Positions 1 through 7,631 are shown, counted from the stretch's first letter. The stretch: DNA of 12,481 nt from UBA11612 sp963976395 (GCA_963976395.1 CAXBLG010000088.1:1-12481); one strand, 5' to 3'. The notes: generated by a model from the sequence alone, not told the origin. Numbers and translations are program-made.

Positions 1-53
1 AAACACCATGTTGAACTAACATTCACACCGGACCACCCAATGGGGGCCGGTCA
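1..53 (+). repeat. Left copy of a perfect 53-bp terminal inverted repeat
   Basis: The first 53 bases equal the reverse complement of the last 53 bases of the window with no mismatch; identity stops at base 54 (C here, G in the other copy). Read outward from the unique DNA, the repeat begins 5'-TGACCGGCCCCCATTGGG. A 5'-TG tip is common for insertion-sequence ends, including IS3-type elements, but no transposase lies inside the window next to it. The copy abuts the 5' part of the cusB-like gene in the middle of its membrane anchor. It may be the end of a repeated element lying outside the window, or an artefact of assembly or DNA amplification. Confidence 0.95.
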
Positions 54-73
54 CTCTGATCGGCATTTTCCTT

Positions 74-1516
74 GTGGGTGCATATTTTCTAACGAACGGC
101 AAGGGCGGGTCGGCAATCACATCATCCGAAGGCACTTCAATGCCGTATGTGGCCGGGCCTTTCCGCTTCTCGGTTGCGGTGGACCCAGACAACCCGGTTG
201 TTGGCGACAACAAACTAGCCATCATGCTTCGAACAGTAGATGGCCAGCCTGTAACCGGCGCAACTATTACATCTGTCGCTGAAATGCCGGCCATGGGCGC
301 CATGCCCGCGATGCGCGCGTCTGCAGATATTGAGGAAGTTGCTTCCGGCCAATACACGGGTGAGATCGAGTTACCAATGGAGGGGGCTTGGCCCCTACGC
401 ATACGCCTCGCAAAGGAAGGTTTAGGGTCAACAGAAGTTGGATTCGACATGGTGACAGGCCGTCGCGGCCTGAGACTGTCCCATGGCGCCCAAGACGTTA
501 GCCAAGGCCAGGCCAGCGCTAAGGGTGTAAACCAGGATAGTCCTCCCGGTACTATAACAGTGGACAGCCGGAGGCGTCAGACAATCGGCGTAAAGACAGT
601 GGTCGCCGAAGAAATACCCCTAGTCCGCGTTATCAGGGCAGTCGGCAAAGTTGCTTATGATGAAACGCAAGTAAGTGATGTCAGCTTAAAGTACGCAGCA
701 TGGATTGGGGAGTTGAAGGCTAACTACGTCGGCATGCACGTCCAGCAAGGCGATCTCCTATTCACGGTTTTTAACCCAAAGCTATATTCCGCGCAGCAAG
801 AGTACTTGGAGGCGTATAAACGCGCCGAACGGGGTGGCTCGCAACGTTTGATGGCCGCATCCCGAGAGCGGCTGCGTCTATGGGACGTTAGCGAGCATCA
901 AATTGAGGCACTTGAGGCCTCTGGGAAGGCGCTTGAATACGTTCCAATTTACGCACCGCGCACAGGAACGATCGTTTCCAAGAACATCGTTGACGGCACC
1001 TCGCAGATGGCCGGAGTAACACTCCTGCGGATTGCTGATTTGTCCGAAGTGTGGGTGGAAGCCGACGTTTATGAAGCTGATATTCCCTTGGTCAAAACGG
1101 GGATGGAGGCGGAAGTCACGATTCCGTACCAACCGAGCATGCGTCTCTCAGGATCGGTGGATTACATTTACCCTTATCTCGATCCTGCTACACGCACTGG
1201 GCGTATAAGGTTGTCGTTTTCCAATCATGAGGGCGATCTCAAGCCCGATATGTATGCGGAAGTTGGATTACGCGTCGCCCTTGGCACACATCTAGCCATC
1301 CCTGACAGCGCAGTTATCGTCGCCGGCAAAAATCGCGTGGTCTTTGAGGACTTGGGCGATGGTCGCTTAGCCCCTCGCCTAATACAGGAGGGTCGCCGTT
1401 CAGACGGGTTTGTCGAGATTTTGGCAGGCCTTGAGCCCGGTGCGCGCGTTGTCTCATCGGGAACATTTCTCATAGCGTCCGAAAGCAAGCTCAAAGCAGG
1501 AATTGATCAATGGTAG
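74..1516 (+). CDS. cusB: CusB-like RND efflux periplasmic adaptor with N-terminal FixH/YtkA-like domain, 5' end probably truncated
   Basis: Periplasmic adaptor (membrane fusion protein) of a tripartite Cu(I)/Ag(I) RND pump, linking the inner-membrane pump to an outer-membrane channel. Numbering from the GTG at 74, residues about 28-125 look like a FixH/YtkA-type beta-sandwich with a Met-rich stretch MPAMGAMPAM (71-80) and a GQYTGEIELPMEGAWPLRI motif. Residues from about 158 form the HlyD/CusB adaptor, with barrel-sandwich halves, a short helical hairpin (LYSAQQEYLEAYKRAE), and a beta-barrel and membrane-proximal domain ending LKAGIDQW. The 480-residue length exceeds a plain CusB because of the extra domain. 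The start is doubtful: the frame is open back to a TAA at 17-19 and encodes a hydrophobic anchor (LIGIFLVGAYFL) beginning upstream of 74, yet it has no in-frame ATG, and the GTG has no Shine-Dalgarno. The true N-terminus was probably removed at the repeat edge (base 53/54). The stop overlaps cusA by 7 nt. Confidence 0.9.
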   Translation: MGAYFLTNGKGGSAITSSEGTSMPYVAGPFRFSVAVDPDNPVVGDNKLAIMLRTVDGQPVTGATITSVAEMPAMGAMPAMRASADIEEVASGQYTGEIELPMEGAWPLRIRLAKEGLGSTEVGFDMVTGRRGLRLSHGAQDVSQGQASAKGVNQDSPPGTITVDSRRRQTIGVKTVVAEEIPLVRVIRAVGKVAYDETQVSDVSLKYAAWIGELKANYVGMHVQQGDLLFTVFNPKLYSAQQEYLEAYKRAERGGSQRLMAASRERLRLWDVSEHQIEALEASGKALEYVPIYAPRTGTIVSKNIVDGTSQMAGVTLLRIADLSEVWVEADVYEADIPLVKTGMEAEVTIPYQPSMRLSGSVDYIYPYLDPATRTGRIRLSFSNHEGDLKPDMYAEVGLRVALGTHLAIPDSAVIVAGKNRVVFEDLGDGRLAPRLIQEGRRSDGFVEILAGLEPGARVVSSGTFLIASESKLKAGIDQW

Positions 1517-4500
1517 ACCACCCCTCCTCTCAGGCGAATGATGCCAAGGGTTGGATTGCCAAGCTGATTGAGTACTGCGCACGCAACCCCTTCGCGACGC
1601 TCTTTCTAATTCTAGCTATAGCGATTGGCGGGTATCAGGCCCTCATACGTGTGCCCCTGGATGCTATTCCTGATCTGTCCGACGTACAGGTCATTGTTTT
1701 TACCGAGTGGCCTGGGCGTAGCCCAGATATTGTTGAAGACCAAATTACCTATCCATTAACAACCACGTTGGTTTCGGCCCCGGGTATTCAATACGTGCGC
1801 GGTCAAAGCTTCATGGGGCTAAGCTTTGTCTATGTTGTTTTCGAGGACGGCGTGGATATGTATTGGGCACGTTCGCGGGTTCTTGAATATCTAAACGGAG
1901 CCATCGCTGAACTGCCGGAAGGCGTACGCCCAACCCTTGGCCCGGATGCCACCGGCGTGGGTTGGGTCTATCAATATGCGCTGGTCGACAAAACGGGTCA
2001 GCACGATTTGGCTGACCTCCGCTCGATACAAGACTTCAATTTGCGCTATGCGCTGGAGTCCGTGGAAGGCGTTGCTGAAGTGGCGTCCGTTGGTGGCTTC
2101 GTCAAAGAATACCAAATCAACCTCGACCCAAATAAGTTGGCGTCGCTTAATATATCTCTCGGCAAGGTAATCGAGGCCGTTCAAAAATCAAATAATGACA
2201 CCGGCGGAAGGGTCTTAGAGATTGCCGGCTACGAACATTTCGTCCGTGGTCGGGGCTATGTATCGTCAGCGGCGGACTTGGAAACCGTAGTCGTCGGCCT
2301 TGGCAAAGATGGAGTGCCGATTACCATTCGGGAGTTAGGCAATGTGCAAGTTGGACCCGCCATGCAACGAGGGCAGGCGGAACTCGATGGTGAAGGCATT
2401 TCTGTTGGCGGCATTATTGTCATGCGTTACGGCGAGGACGCGCTGGGTGTCATTGATCGTGTCAAACAACGTATTGAGGAGATAAAACCGGGCCTCCCGC
2501 CTGGCGTAGAAATCATACCGGTCTACGATCGTTCCATTTTAATCAGTGATGCCATCGGCACGTTGCAGAAGACGTTGATTGAGGAGATGATTATCGTGTC
2601 TCTGGTGATCATCGTGTTTCTTTTGCACGCCCGCTCCGCGCTAATAGCAATCGTGACGCTGCCCATCGCCATTCTCATGGCGTTCATCCCCATGTATTTT
2701 CAGGGCTTGACTGCCAACATCATGTCTTTGGGCGGAATTGCTGTCGCCATTGGTGCGATGGTCGACGCGGCAATCGTAATCATAGACAACATTCATAAGC
2801 GGTTAAGTGCACGAACTATCGATGGTGCAATTTTAAGCGGAAGTGAACGTCGAGGCACAATCATCAAAGCGATGCAGGAGGTGGGGCCAAGTATTTTTTT
2901 CTCTCTCCTCATCATCACTGTTTCCTTTTTGCCGGTCTTCGCCTTGGAGGGTACGGAAGGACGGCTATTCAAGCCACTCGCTTTCACCAAAACTTATTCT
3001 ATGGCATTTGCCGCTATTCTCGCGGTGACGCTCACGCCTGCCCTGGCGATTTGGCTTGTGCGAGGCAAAATTAGAGGAGAAAGCAATCCGCTTAACCGGG
3101 CCTTAGTAGCCGCATACAAGCCAGTCGTTCAATTTTCCGTGAGGTTCCGTTGGCCGGTAATCGGTGTTGCACTCCTGGTGCTCATCGCAACTATTCCTAT
3201 TTTTCGGGGTCTTGGTAACGAATTTATGCCGCCCCTCAATGAGGGCAGCATTCTCTACATGCCGACCGCACTGCCCGGAATGTCCATAACGGAAGCAACG
3301 CGAATACTTCAAACCATGAATACGATAATCAAAGAGTTTCCTGAAGTGGATCACGTGTTTGGGAAAGTTGGGCGTTCAACCAGCGCGACCGACCCCGCAC
3401 CCCTATCCATGACTGAGACCATTATTACGCTTAAGCCGAAGGAAGAATGGCGACCTGGGGTAACGTGGGATTCCCTGATTCAAGAAATGGATAGCACCCT
3501 ACAATTCCCGGGCATACCCAATATCTTTTGGATGCCGATTCAAACCCGCACCGAAATGCTAGCAACGGGAATCAGATCAGCATTGGGCATCAAGGTCTTT
3601 GGCCCTGATCTGGAAGCAATTGAGAATACCGCGGTAAAGATCGAAGAAGCCCTACTCGCCGATGAAAGGACTAAACCATATACACGTTCAGCTTTTGCGG
3701 AGCGAACAACAGGGGGATATTTTCTCGACTTCGATATTGATCGGCAACAAGCCGCCCGTTTCGGGCTGCGGATTGACGATATCGAAGGTGTCATCATGGC
3801 GGCCGTCGGCGGCATGCCCGCTTCCCAGACAATTGAAGGCCGCGAACGTTACAACATCCTAGTGCGATATTTTCGGGATTACAGAGATAGCCCCGAAGCT
3901 CTTGAGCGGATTTTGATACCTACGCCCACCGGCGCACAAATCCCAATCTCTCAAGTCGCCGAAATCAATTTTCGAACCGGGCCGCCAATGATCCGGAACG
4001 AAGATGGTCAGCTGGTAGGATTCGTATTTGTCGATGTGAGGGACACGGTCGGCATTGCCGATTACGTGGACATTGCCCGCACCGTTGTATCGGAAACCGT
4101 GGATATCCCAGCGGGATACAGGCTGGCCTGGGCGGGTCAATTCACGTATTTCGAGCGGGCGAAGGCCCGGCTTACGTTGCTTATCCCACTCACAATTCTC
4201 CTTATATTTTTCATGCTTCTAAGTCATCGGAAGTCAATTACTGAGACGTTAATCGTCATGCTCACGGTTCCCTTCTCCGTGATGGGAGCGATATGGCTAC
4301 TGGCCTTCCTTAACTTCAAACTAAGCGTTGCAGTTTGGGTCGGAGCTATTGCGGTGTCCGGGCTCGGTGTAGAGCTTGGACTGTTGATGGTTCTGTACCT
4401 CGATATGACGTACCGCCACCGAGTCGCAATAGGACGAATGCAGTCCTGGGATGATTTGGTTGAGACGATTGTCGAGGGAGCAGGCGCCCGTATTCGGCCA

Positions 4501-4704
4501 ATGCTTATGACCGGCCTAGCTTTGTTCCTGGGCCTCATACCGATCATGTTTAGCACAGGTACTGGCGCGGATGTCATGCAGCGCATTGCCGCCCCAATGA
4601 TTGGCGGTGTGATGTCAGCCTTGCTAATGGTGCTTCTTGTATTCCCCGCCATCTTCGCCGTTTGGCGGGGACGGCAGTTTCTAATTGCAACGGCCCAGAT
4701 CTAA
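1510..4704 (+). CDS. cusA: CusA-type heavy-metal RND efflux pump (Cu(I)/Ag(I))
   Basis: Inner-membrane proton-driven RND transporter of the HME family, 1064 residues, full length for CusA/CzcA. An N-terminal transmembrane helix (about 29-48) is followed by the porter domain, six helices, a second porter domain and six more helices. The three methionines that bind Cu(I)/Ag(I) in E. coli CusA (M573, M623, M672) correspond to M584 (ILYM), M634 (APLSM) and M683 (TEMLATGI), with identical spacing of 50 and 49 residues. The TM4 motif GAMVDAAIVIIDN is of the CusA subtype rather than the CzcA type, with the relay aspartate at D419. The position of E. coli E412 is D426 here, a conservative change. The ATG at 1510 overlaps the adaptor stop (ATGGTAG), implying translational coupling. 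No outer-membrane cusC, cusF or metal regulator is present nearby. Confidence 0.96.
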   Translation: MVDHPSSQANDAKGWIAKLIEYCARNPFATLFLILAIAIGGYQALIRVPLDAIPDLSDVQVIVFTEWPGRSPDIVEDQITYPLTTTLVSAPGIQYVRGQSFMGLSFVYVVFEDGVDMYWARSRVLEYLNGAIAELPEGVRPTLGPDATGVGWVYQYALVDKTGQHDLADLRSIQDFNLRYALESVEGVAEVASVGGFVKEYQINLDPNKLASLNISLGKVIEAVQKSNNDTGGRVLEIAGYEHFVRGRGYVSSAADLETVVVGLGKDGVPITIRELGNVQVGPAMQRGQAELDGEGISVGGIIVMRYGEDALGVIDRVKQRIEEIKPGLPPGVEIIPVYDRSILISDAIGTLQKTLIEEMIIVSLVIIVFLLHARSALIAIVTLPIAILMAFIPMYFQGLTANIMSLGGIAVAIGAMVDAAIVIIDNIHKRLSARTIDGAILSGSERRGTIIKAMQEVGPSIFFSLLIITVSFLPVFALEGTEGRLFKPLAFTKTYSMAFAAILAVTLTPALAIWLVRGKIRGESNPLNRALVAAYKPVVQFSVRFRWPVIGVALLVLIATIPIFRGLGNEFMPPLNEGSILYMPTALPGMSITEATRILQTMNTIIKEFPEVDHVFGKVGRSTSATDPAPLSMTETIITLKPKEEWRPGVTWDSLIQEMDSTLQFPGIPNIFWMPIQTRTEMLATGIRSALGIKVFGPDLEAIENTAVKIEEALLADERTKPYTRSAFAERTTGGYFLDFDIDRQQAARFGLRIDDIEGVIMAAVGGMPASQTIEGRERYNILVRYFRDYRDSPEALERILIPTPTGAQIPISQVAEINFRTGPPMIRNEDGQLVGFVFVDVRDTVGIADYVDIARTVVSETVDIPAGYRLAWAGQFTYFERAKARLTLLIPLTILLIFFMLLSHRKSITETLIVMLTVPFSVMGAIWLLAFLNFKLSVAVWVGAIAVSGLGVELGLLMVLYLDMTYRHRVAIGRMQSWDDLVETIVEGAGARIRPMLMTGLALFLGLIPIMFSTGTGADVMQRIAAPMIGGVMSALLMVLLVFPAIFAVWRGRQFLIATAQI

Positions 4705-4748
4705 TTGCGCAGAGCAAGAACAGGCATTTGTTATTTCGAGATAGGAGT

Positions 4749-4784
4749 GCACCGGCATTACGGGTGCTGAAGCAAGTTTTTTGC
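4749..4784 (+). terminator. Possible weak terminator after cusA
   Basis: A short stem (GCACC at 4749-4753, GGTGC at 4763-4767) is followed by a run of six T (4777-4782), itself inside a small GCAA/TTGC repeat. It lies 45 nt after the cusA stop. The stem is only about 5 bp, so termination is uncertain. Confidence 0.3.
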
Positions 4785-4862
4785 AGTTTTAATTCAACGC
4801 ATGCCCGCCAATATCTGCGGCGTCAACACTCTTTGTCGAGCAAGCCCCAGCTTGCCTACGGC

Positions 4863-4979
4863 CTATTTGCGGTTGGAGGAGAGATATTTCACCAGCGCTG
4901 CAATCCCGAGGACGAGAAAGACTGACACCAGCAAACCAAACAGTCCCATGCCCCAACCCATTCCTTCCATTCCATACAT
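4863..4979 (-). CDS. 38-residue Met/Gly-rich single-helix membrane protein
   Basis: A tiny gene whose product begins MYGMEGMGWGMG, continues as one hydrophobic helix of about 20 residues (GLFGLLVSVFLVLGIAALV) and ends in a short basic tail KYLSSNRK. An AAGGA-type ribosome site lies about 9 nt before the ATG at 4979, and the stop is TAG. Small proteins with a Met/Gly/Trp-rich head and one helix are commonly found near copper and silver resistance genes, and this one lies tail to tail with cusA. The four methionines in the head could contact Cu(I) or Ag(I) at the membrane; that role is an inference. Reality as a gene is supported by the ribosome site, the clean amphipathic layout and the context. 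Confidence 0.72.
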   Translation of the reverse strand: MYGMEGMGWGMGLFGLLVSVFLVLGIAALVKYLSSNRK

Positions 4980-5020
4980 CGCCTGTTTCCTTCCATCGTT
5001 CAAACCACCTAAGACTTTGA

Positions 5021-5200
5021 TCTTACACATTTGACGAGTTGCTTTATAGGCGTTGGAATGTGCCGCAGCTCGACCGTGATGACCTCAGTGTAATTTTCCC
5101 AACAAACAATCGCATAGCACGTAGAGAATTGACGCGAATCAAAGACTTTTGGGCTCAACTCATGTATGATGCCACTATGAAAATCGGCAGTCAGGTATGA
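5021..5200 (+). pseudogene. Unassigned open frame without a start, possible 3' gene remnant
   Basis: A frame open from a TGA at 5018-5020 to the TGA at 5198-5200 encodes 59 residues of protein-like composition, including LYRRWNVPQLDRDDLSVIF and ARRELTRIKDFWAQLMYD. It contains no ATG or GTG near its beginning; a TTG at 5039 has no good ribosome site. The alternation of charged and aromatic residues looks coding, so it may be the C-terminal end of a lost gene. I do not recognise the family. Nothing in the same frame continues it upstream. Confidence 0.3.
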
Positions 5201-5869
5201 GCCTGGGATTCAAATTATGACTATCCAGCCTTTGGATGAAGTCGCCTTATACGATTTAAACACGCGTTCTCCGTTGCTCTTCAGTACGTTGACTATCGCT
5301 GAGATGGAGCAACAAACCCATCCAGCGCATGAGTTTGATCGTCGAATATCCGCGTCCGAAGCACTCAATCCGCTTAATCTAAAACTTGGGGATATCCCAC
5401 GTGACGAGCGGTCTCGCCGCTCCGGCCCTGCATCCGCCGAGCGCCAAACGCGGGCTCGCCCTCGTCCCACTTCTTTCCCTCTTATGGGCCAAGACATACC
5501 ATCAACAAATAGCATCACCCTAATCGCTGGATTGACTGAACGGCAGATCGCGCCGCTTCGGTCGGTTGCCCTGTACGAGCGTACTGCTCAGCCAGCGCTT
5601 ACCCTTCCCACCTTAGCCATTGGATAGCGCTCCATCAACGCAGTGGTTAAAATTGTCGGGCACCTAATAGCCTTGAAGTAGATTGTGTTGCATACAGGCG
5701 GAAAGGAAAAAGAATGGTACCTAGAAACTTATTCATCCCATGCGCACAAATTGAATTGTGATGTCGCAGCACACTGGGAAAATGGCGCCTATACCGATTG
5801 CACGTTTGTGCGGAAAGTGGGGGTGAATATCATGCACCCCGTTTCAACCGCCTACGCTGTGCCAACTTG
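5201..5869. other. Gene-poor stretch without a recognisable product
   Basis: Several overlapping open frames occur on both strands (for example 5217-5627 plus, 5210-5518 minus, 5685-5870 plus), but none has a ribosome site, a recognisable motif or a clear advantage over its competitor. A small hairpin GGGGTG/CACCCC surrounds about 5820-5840. The stretch lies between two gene remnants and is probably degenerate DNA. The 136-residue plus-strand frame beginning MTIQPLDEVALYDLNTRSP is the best candidate if any is real. Confidence 0.5.
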
Positions 5870-5870
5870 A

Positions 5871-6126
5871 GCGGAAATGAGAAATTACGGCAGGATACCG
5901 GAAGGTCGAAGAAATCCGTGGTGTGGCGGATGCAAAAGCGACCGAGATCTATGCGAGTGCTTACAACCAAAACCGTGAGTCGGAAAAATTTTATGAATTC
6001 ACGCGGACGATGCAGTCTTACAAGGCCATCGTCTCCGAAAACACCACCATGGTCCTTTCCACCGACAGTGACCTCTTTAAATTTTTGAAGGGGATGAATC
6101 CGGATAGCTCCGGCAACCGATGCTGA
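5871..6126 (+). pseudogene. hflC: 3' remnant of hflC (SPFH-domain protease modulator)
   Basis: The last 80 or so residues of an HflC-type protein are readable: YRKVEEIRGVADAKATEIYA, then FYEFTRTMQSYKAIV, then STDSDLFKFLKGM before the TGA at 6124-6126. These match the conserved C-terminal coiled-coil and end of HflC, an inner-membrane SPFH protein that with HflK controls the FtsH protease. A full HflC has roughly 290-330 residues; the SPFH domain and membrane anchor are absent. In frame, a stop (TGA at 5878) lies just upstream; bases 5871-5882 read as AEMR in another frame, suggesting a small deletion there. No hflK is present. The fragment is almost certainly non-functional. Confidence 0.8.
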
Positions 6127-6129
6127 TTA

Positions 6130-6411
6130 GTGATGCGGCACAAGAACTTTTCGGCGTCCGATTTTCTCGCCCCATTGGCAGTGAGAAGGTTGCACGAATC
6201 GCATATAGATAAACTCGTATGGAGTAATTCCGACTACGAGAATTTGATCGAAGCGCTGAGAGGTTTAGAGCGGCATGGACTGAATTCTTATTACTACCAT
6301 TTGACCCAATTGATAGCGTTGAAGAAGAAATCTAAGGAACGTGATCGCATTGCAACCGACGCATGGCTCTCTGCGGCCGCCCACATGACAGTGCCTTCAC
6401 CTTTACCCTGA
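6130..6411 (+). CDS. Hypothetical protein, 93 residues, doubtful
   Basis: An open frame starts GTG-ATG just after the hflC remnant and ends 16 nt before the stop of the convergent uspA-like gene. The product has a polar helical central part (SNSDYENLIEALRGLERHG, then YYYHLTQLIALKKKSKERD) and a low-quality tail (TVPSPLP) that may be read-through into non-coding DNA. No Shine-Dalgarno is visible before 6130 or the ATG at 6133. I do not recognise the family. It may be an intact small gene or a fragment fused to random sequence. Confidence 0.4.
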   Translation: MMRHKNFSASDFLAPLAVRRLHESHIDKLVWSNSDYENLIEALRGLERHGLNSYYYHLTQLIALKKKSKERDRIATDAWLSAAAHMTVPSPLP

Positions 6412-6427
6412 CAATTCGGAACATACC

Positions 6428-6856
6428 CTATTTCACCAGCGTCACTGGGACTGTTGCTAACTGCACAACCTTGATTGCCACGGCACCCAATATTAGTCCC
6501 TTGAGAGCAACCAGACCGCGTGTTCCCATAACAATTTCCCGACACCGAATCTTCTTTGCGCAAGCAACAATTTCTGTTGCCTCATTTCCTGTTGCTACTA
6601 GCATTTCGGCACGGAGTTGGTCTTTCAGCGATTTAACTTTCGCCTTTGAAGTAAGTCTCTTGAGTTCTGATGATTTCCATTTCTGGACCATCTCATGGTC
6701 AACATACGCGGGAATATGAGGTTGGACGTGAAGAATCACGGTCGTGAACCGGTCTCCTCGCTTCTGGCGCTCCGCAGCATATTCAAGCGCCCGGATGGAA
6801 TGTCTTGAACCGTCTATGGGAATAAGGACTTTCCACGTGAGGCCCTTTTTTGCCAT
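6428..6856 (-). CDS. UspA-family universal stress protein
   Basis: Single-domain cytoplasmic universal stress protein of 142 residues, the usual length. The N-terminal strand and nucleotide aspartate are seen in KVLIPIDGSRHS (D15), and the C-terminal ATP-loop motif G-2X-G-9X-G is present as GTRGLVALKGLILGA (111-125), with Ala125 in place of the usual Ser/Thr. The chain ends in the typical VPVTLVK. Family members with this loop usually bind ATP and act in stress or low-oxygen survival; the Ala substitution might weaken phosphate contact. A GGGAG element lies about 11 nt before the ATG at 6856. It shares its strand with the small helical gene at 7170-7364, but about 310 bp separates them, so co-transcription is uncertain. 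Confidence 0.93.
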   Translation of the reverse strand: MAKKGLTWKVLIPIDGSRHSIRALEYAAERQKRGDRFTTVILHVQPHIPAYVDHEMVQKWKSSELKRLTSKAKVKSLKDQLRAEMLVATGNEATEIVACAKKIRCREIVMGTRGLVALKGLILGAVAIKVVQLATVPVTLVK

Positions 6857-6957
6857 CTGAAATATCGCTCCCTACAATCATATAATACCACTTGGAGCCC
6901 GTGCATTCTTCTCCGGATGGGACTCTTAATTCAGAGTTTATACTAATAGCTTATAGC

Positions 6958-7110
6958 CTAGGGCACATTGACGCCATCAATATGAGCGGCTGACTCGATC
7001 GCAGCAAAAAACGAGAAGATCATTGATAGTGCTTCCCTTGCAGCTATTTCGCCGTCGGCTAGGACTCCGGTAATACCCGTCGCGCCGCCTGTTGCAAATG
7101 CCGGAACCAT
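6958..7110 (-). CDS. Possible 50-residue Ala/Gly-rich peptide
   Basis: A minus-strand frame from an ATG at 7110 to a TAG at 6958-6960 encodes a product including VPAFATGGATGITGVLADGE and ALSMIFSFFAAIESAAHIDG. The frame stays open further upstream to about 7218 with no better start, encoding KNAVDGIFPVAKGQNAIKGL. Composition is protein-like, with a Gly/Thr-rich loop and a hydrophobic helix. I do not recognise it and see no good ribosome site. It may be a small gene, or the 3' fragment of a larger one whose 5' part has been lost under the 7170-7364 gene. Confidence 0.3.
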   Translation of the reverse strand: MVPAFATGGATGITGVLADGEIAAREALSMIFSFFAAIESAAHIDGVNVP

Positions 7111-7169
7111 CTCCACGTCAAATAGCCCTTTAATTGCATTTTGACCCTTCGCAACTGGAAAAATGCCAT

Positions 7170-7364
7170 CTACCGCGTTTTTCCGGACCAGTGTTTTGAG
7201 CCGAACTGAATGCTTCTTTCTCGTTCGCTATCAAGCGCTTTCCGCAAGGCAATCTGCTCTTCAGCCAGTAACCTTTCAATCCTTTTGCGGCCCGAAGGTT
7301 CGAGATCCATTTGCAGAAACCTCTGATACCGATCGATGGATTTTTCGATGTCTAGCTTTCTCAT
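7170..7364 (-). CDS. Small helical protein of unknown function, 64 residues
   Basis: The product is largely alpha-helical and charged, with the pattern IDRYQRFLQMDLEPSGRKRI followed by ERLLAEEQIALRKALDSERE. This resembles a group of short proteobacterial proteins with a YRxLLxTNL...ERRxxExxIAEE pattern, whose function is not known to me. An AGGAGACGGAG purine tract lies 10-20 nt upstream of the ATG at 7364. The last 15 residues (SIQFGSKHWSGKTR) are less typical and may be altered. An FNR/Anr-type box sits about 118 nt upstream, so expression under low oxygen is plausible. Confidence 0.65.
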   Translation of the reverse strand: MRKLDIEKSIDRYQRFLQMDLEPSGRKRIERLLAEEQIALRKALDSERERSIQFGSKHWSGKTR

Positions 7365-7481
7365 GTTGGTGTGCTCCGTCTCCTACTGAACACCAAGCTT
7401 TGCAGGCGGTTATACTTCTCAGAGTGGATCGGCCCCAGCGCTGCGTCCAATAAAAAATGAATTCGGCTGCTGTGGCTTTCA

Positions 7482-7495
7482 TTGACATATATCAA
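7482..7495. promoter_or_regulatory. FNR/Anr/FixK-type binding box
   Basis: TTGAC-ATAT-ATCAA matches the palindromic consensus TTGAT-N4-ATCAA with one mismatch. It lies upstream of the minus-strand small gene starting at 7364. For class II activation the start site would fall near 7447 on the minus strand, but the -10 match there is weak. Read on the plus strand it would face the hairpin at 7572-7631 instead. The regulated transcript is therefore not settled. Confidence 0.6.
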
Positions 7496-7571
7496 TGCGA
7501 TTGCTCTGTAGTGCCTGTAGGTAAACTAACGTGAATTCCCATTGTGTGCAGGCCACCGTCCTTGCATGCAG

Positions 7572-7631
7572 CCGGTGCCGTGATTATCCCAGCCGACTTC
7601 ACCCCCCCCCCACGGCTTATCATGGCACCGG
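7572..7631. repeat. Large hairpin enclosing a C10 tract
   Basis: Arms of 13 bp (7572-7584 and 7619-7631, CCGGTGCCGTGAT against ATCATGGCACCGG) pair with one mismatch, and an inner 5-bp pair (AGCCG 7591-7595, CGGCT 7613-7617) extends the stem. The loop carries ten consecutive C (7602-7611). A second small CCGGC/GCCGG repeat follows at 7628-7644. There is no T-run, so it is not a standard terminator. It may be a structured RNA, a repeat unit or a mobile-element remnant. Confidence 0.75.

Noticed and set aside
16..450. 144-residue minus-strand open frame
   Set aside because: It is the complement of the FixH/YtkA domain of the adaptor, shows no motif, and runs into the terminal repeat.
4662..4925. 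87-residue plus-strand open frame after cusA
   Set aside because: It starts inside cusA in another frame, lacks a ribosome site and is antisense to the better supported mini-protein.
5010..5025. TAAGA-N6-TCTTA inverted repeat upstream of the mini-protein as a metal-regulator operator
   Set aside because: Only 5 bp per arm, does not match a known CueR or CopY site and could easily occur by chance.
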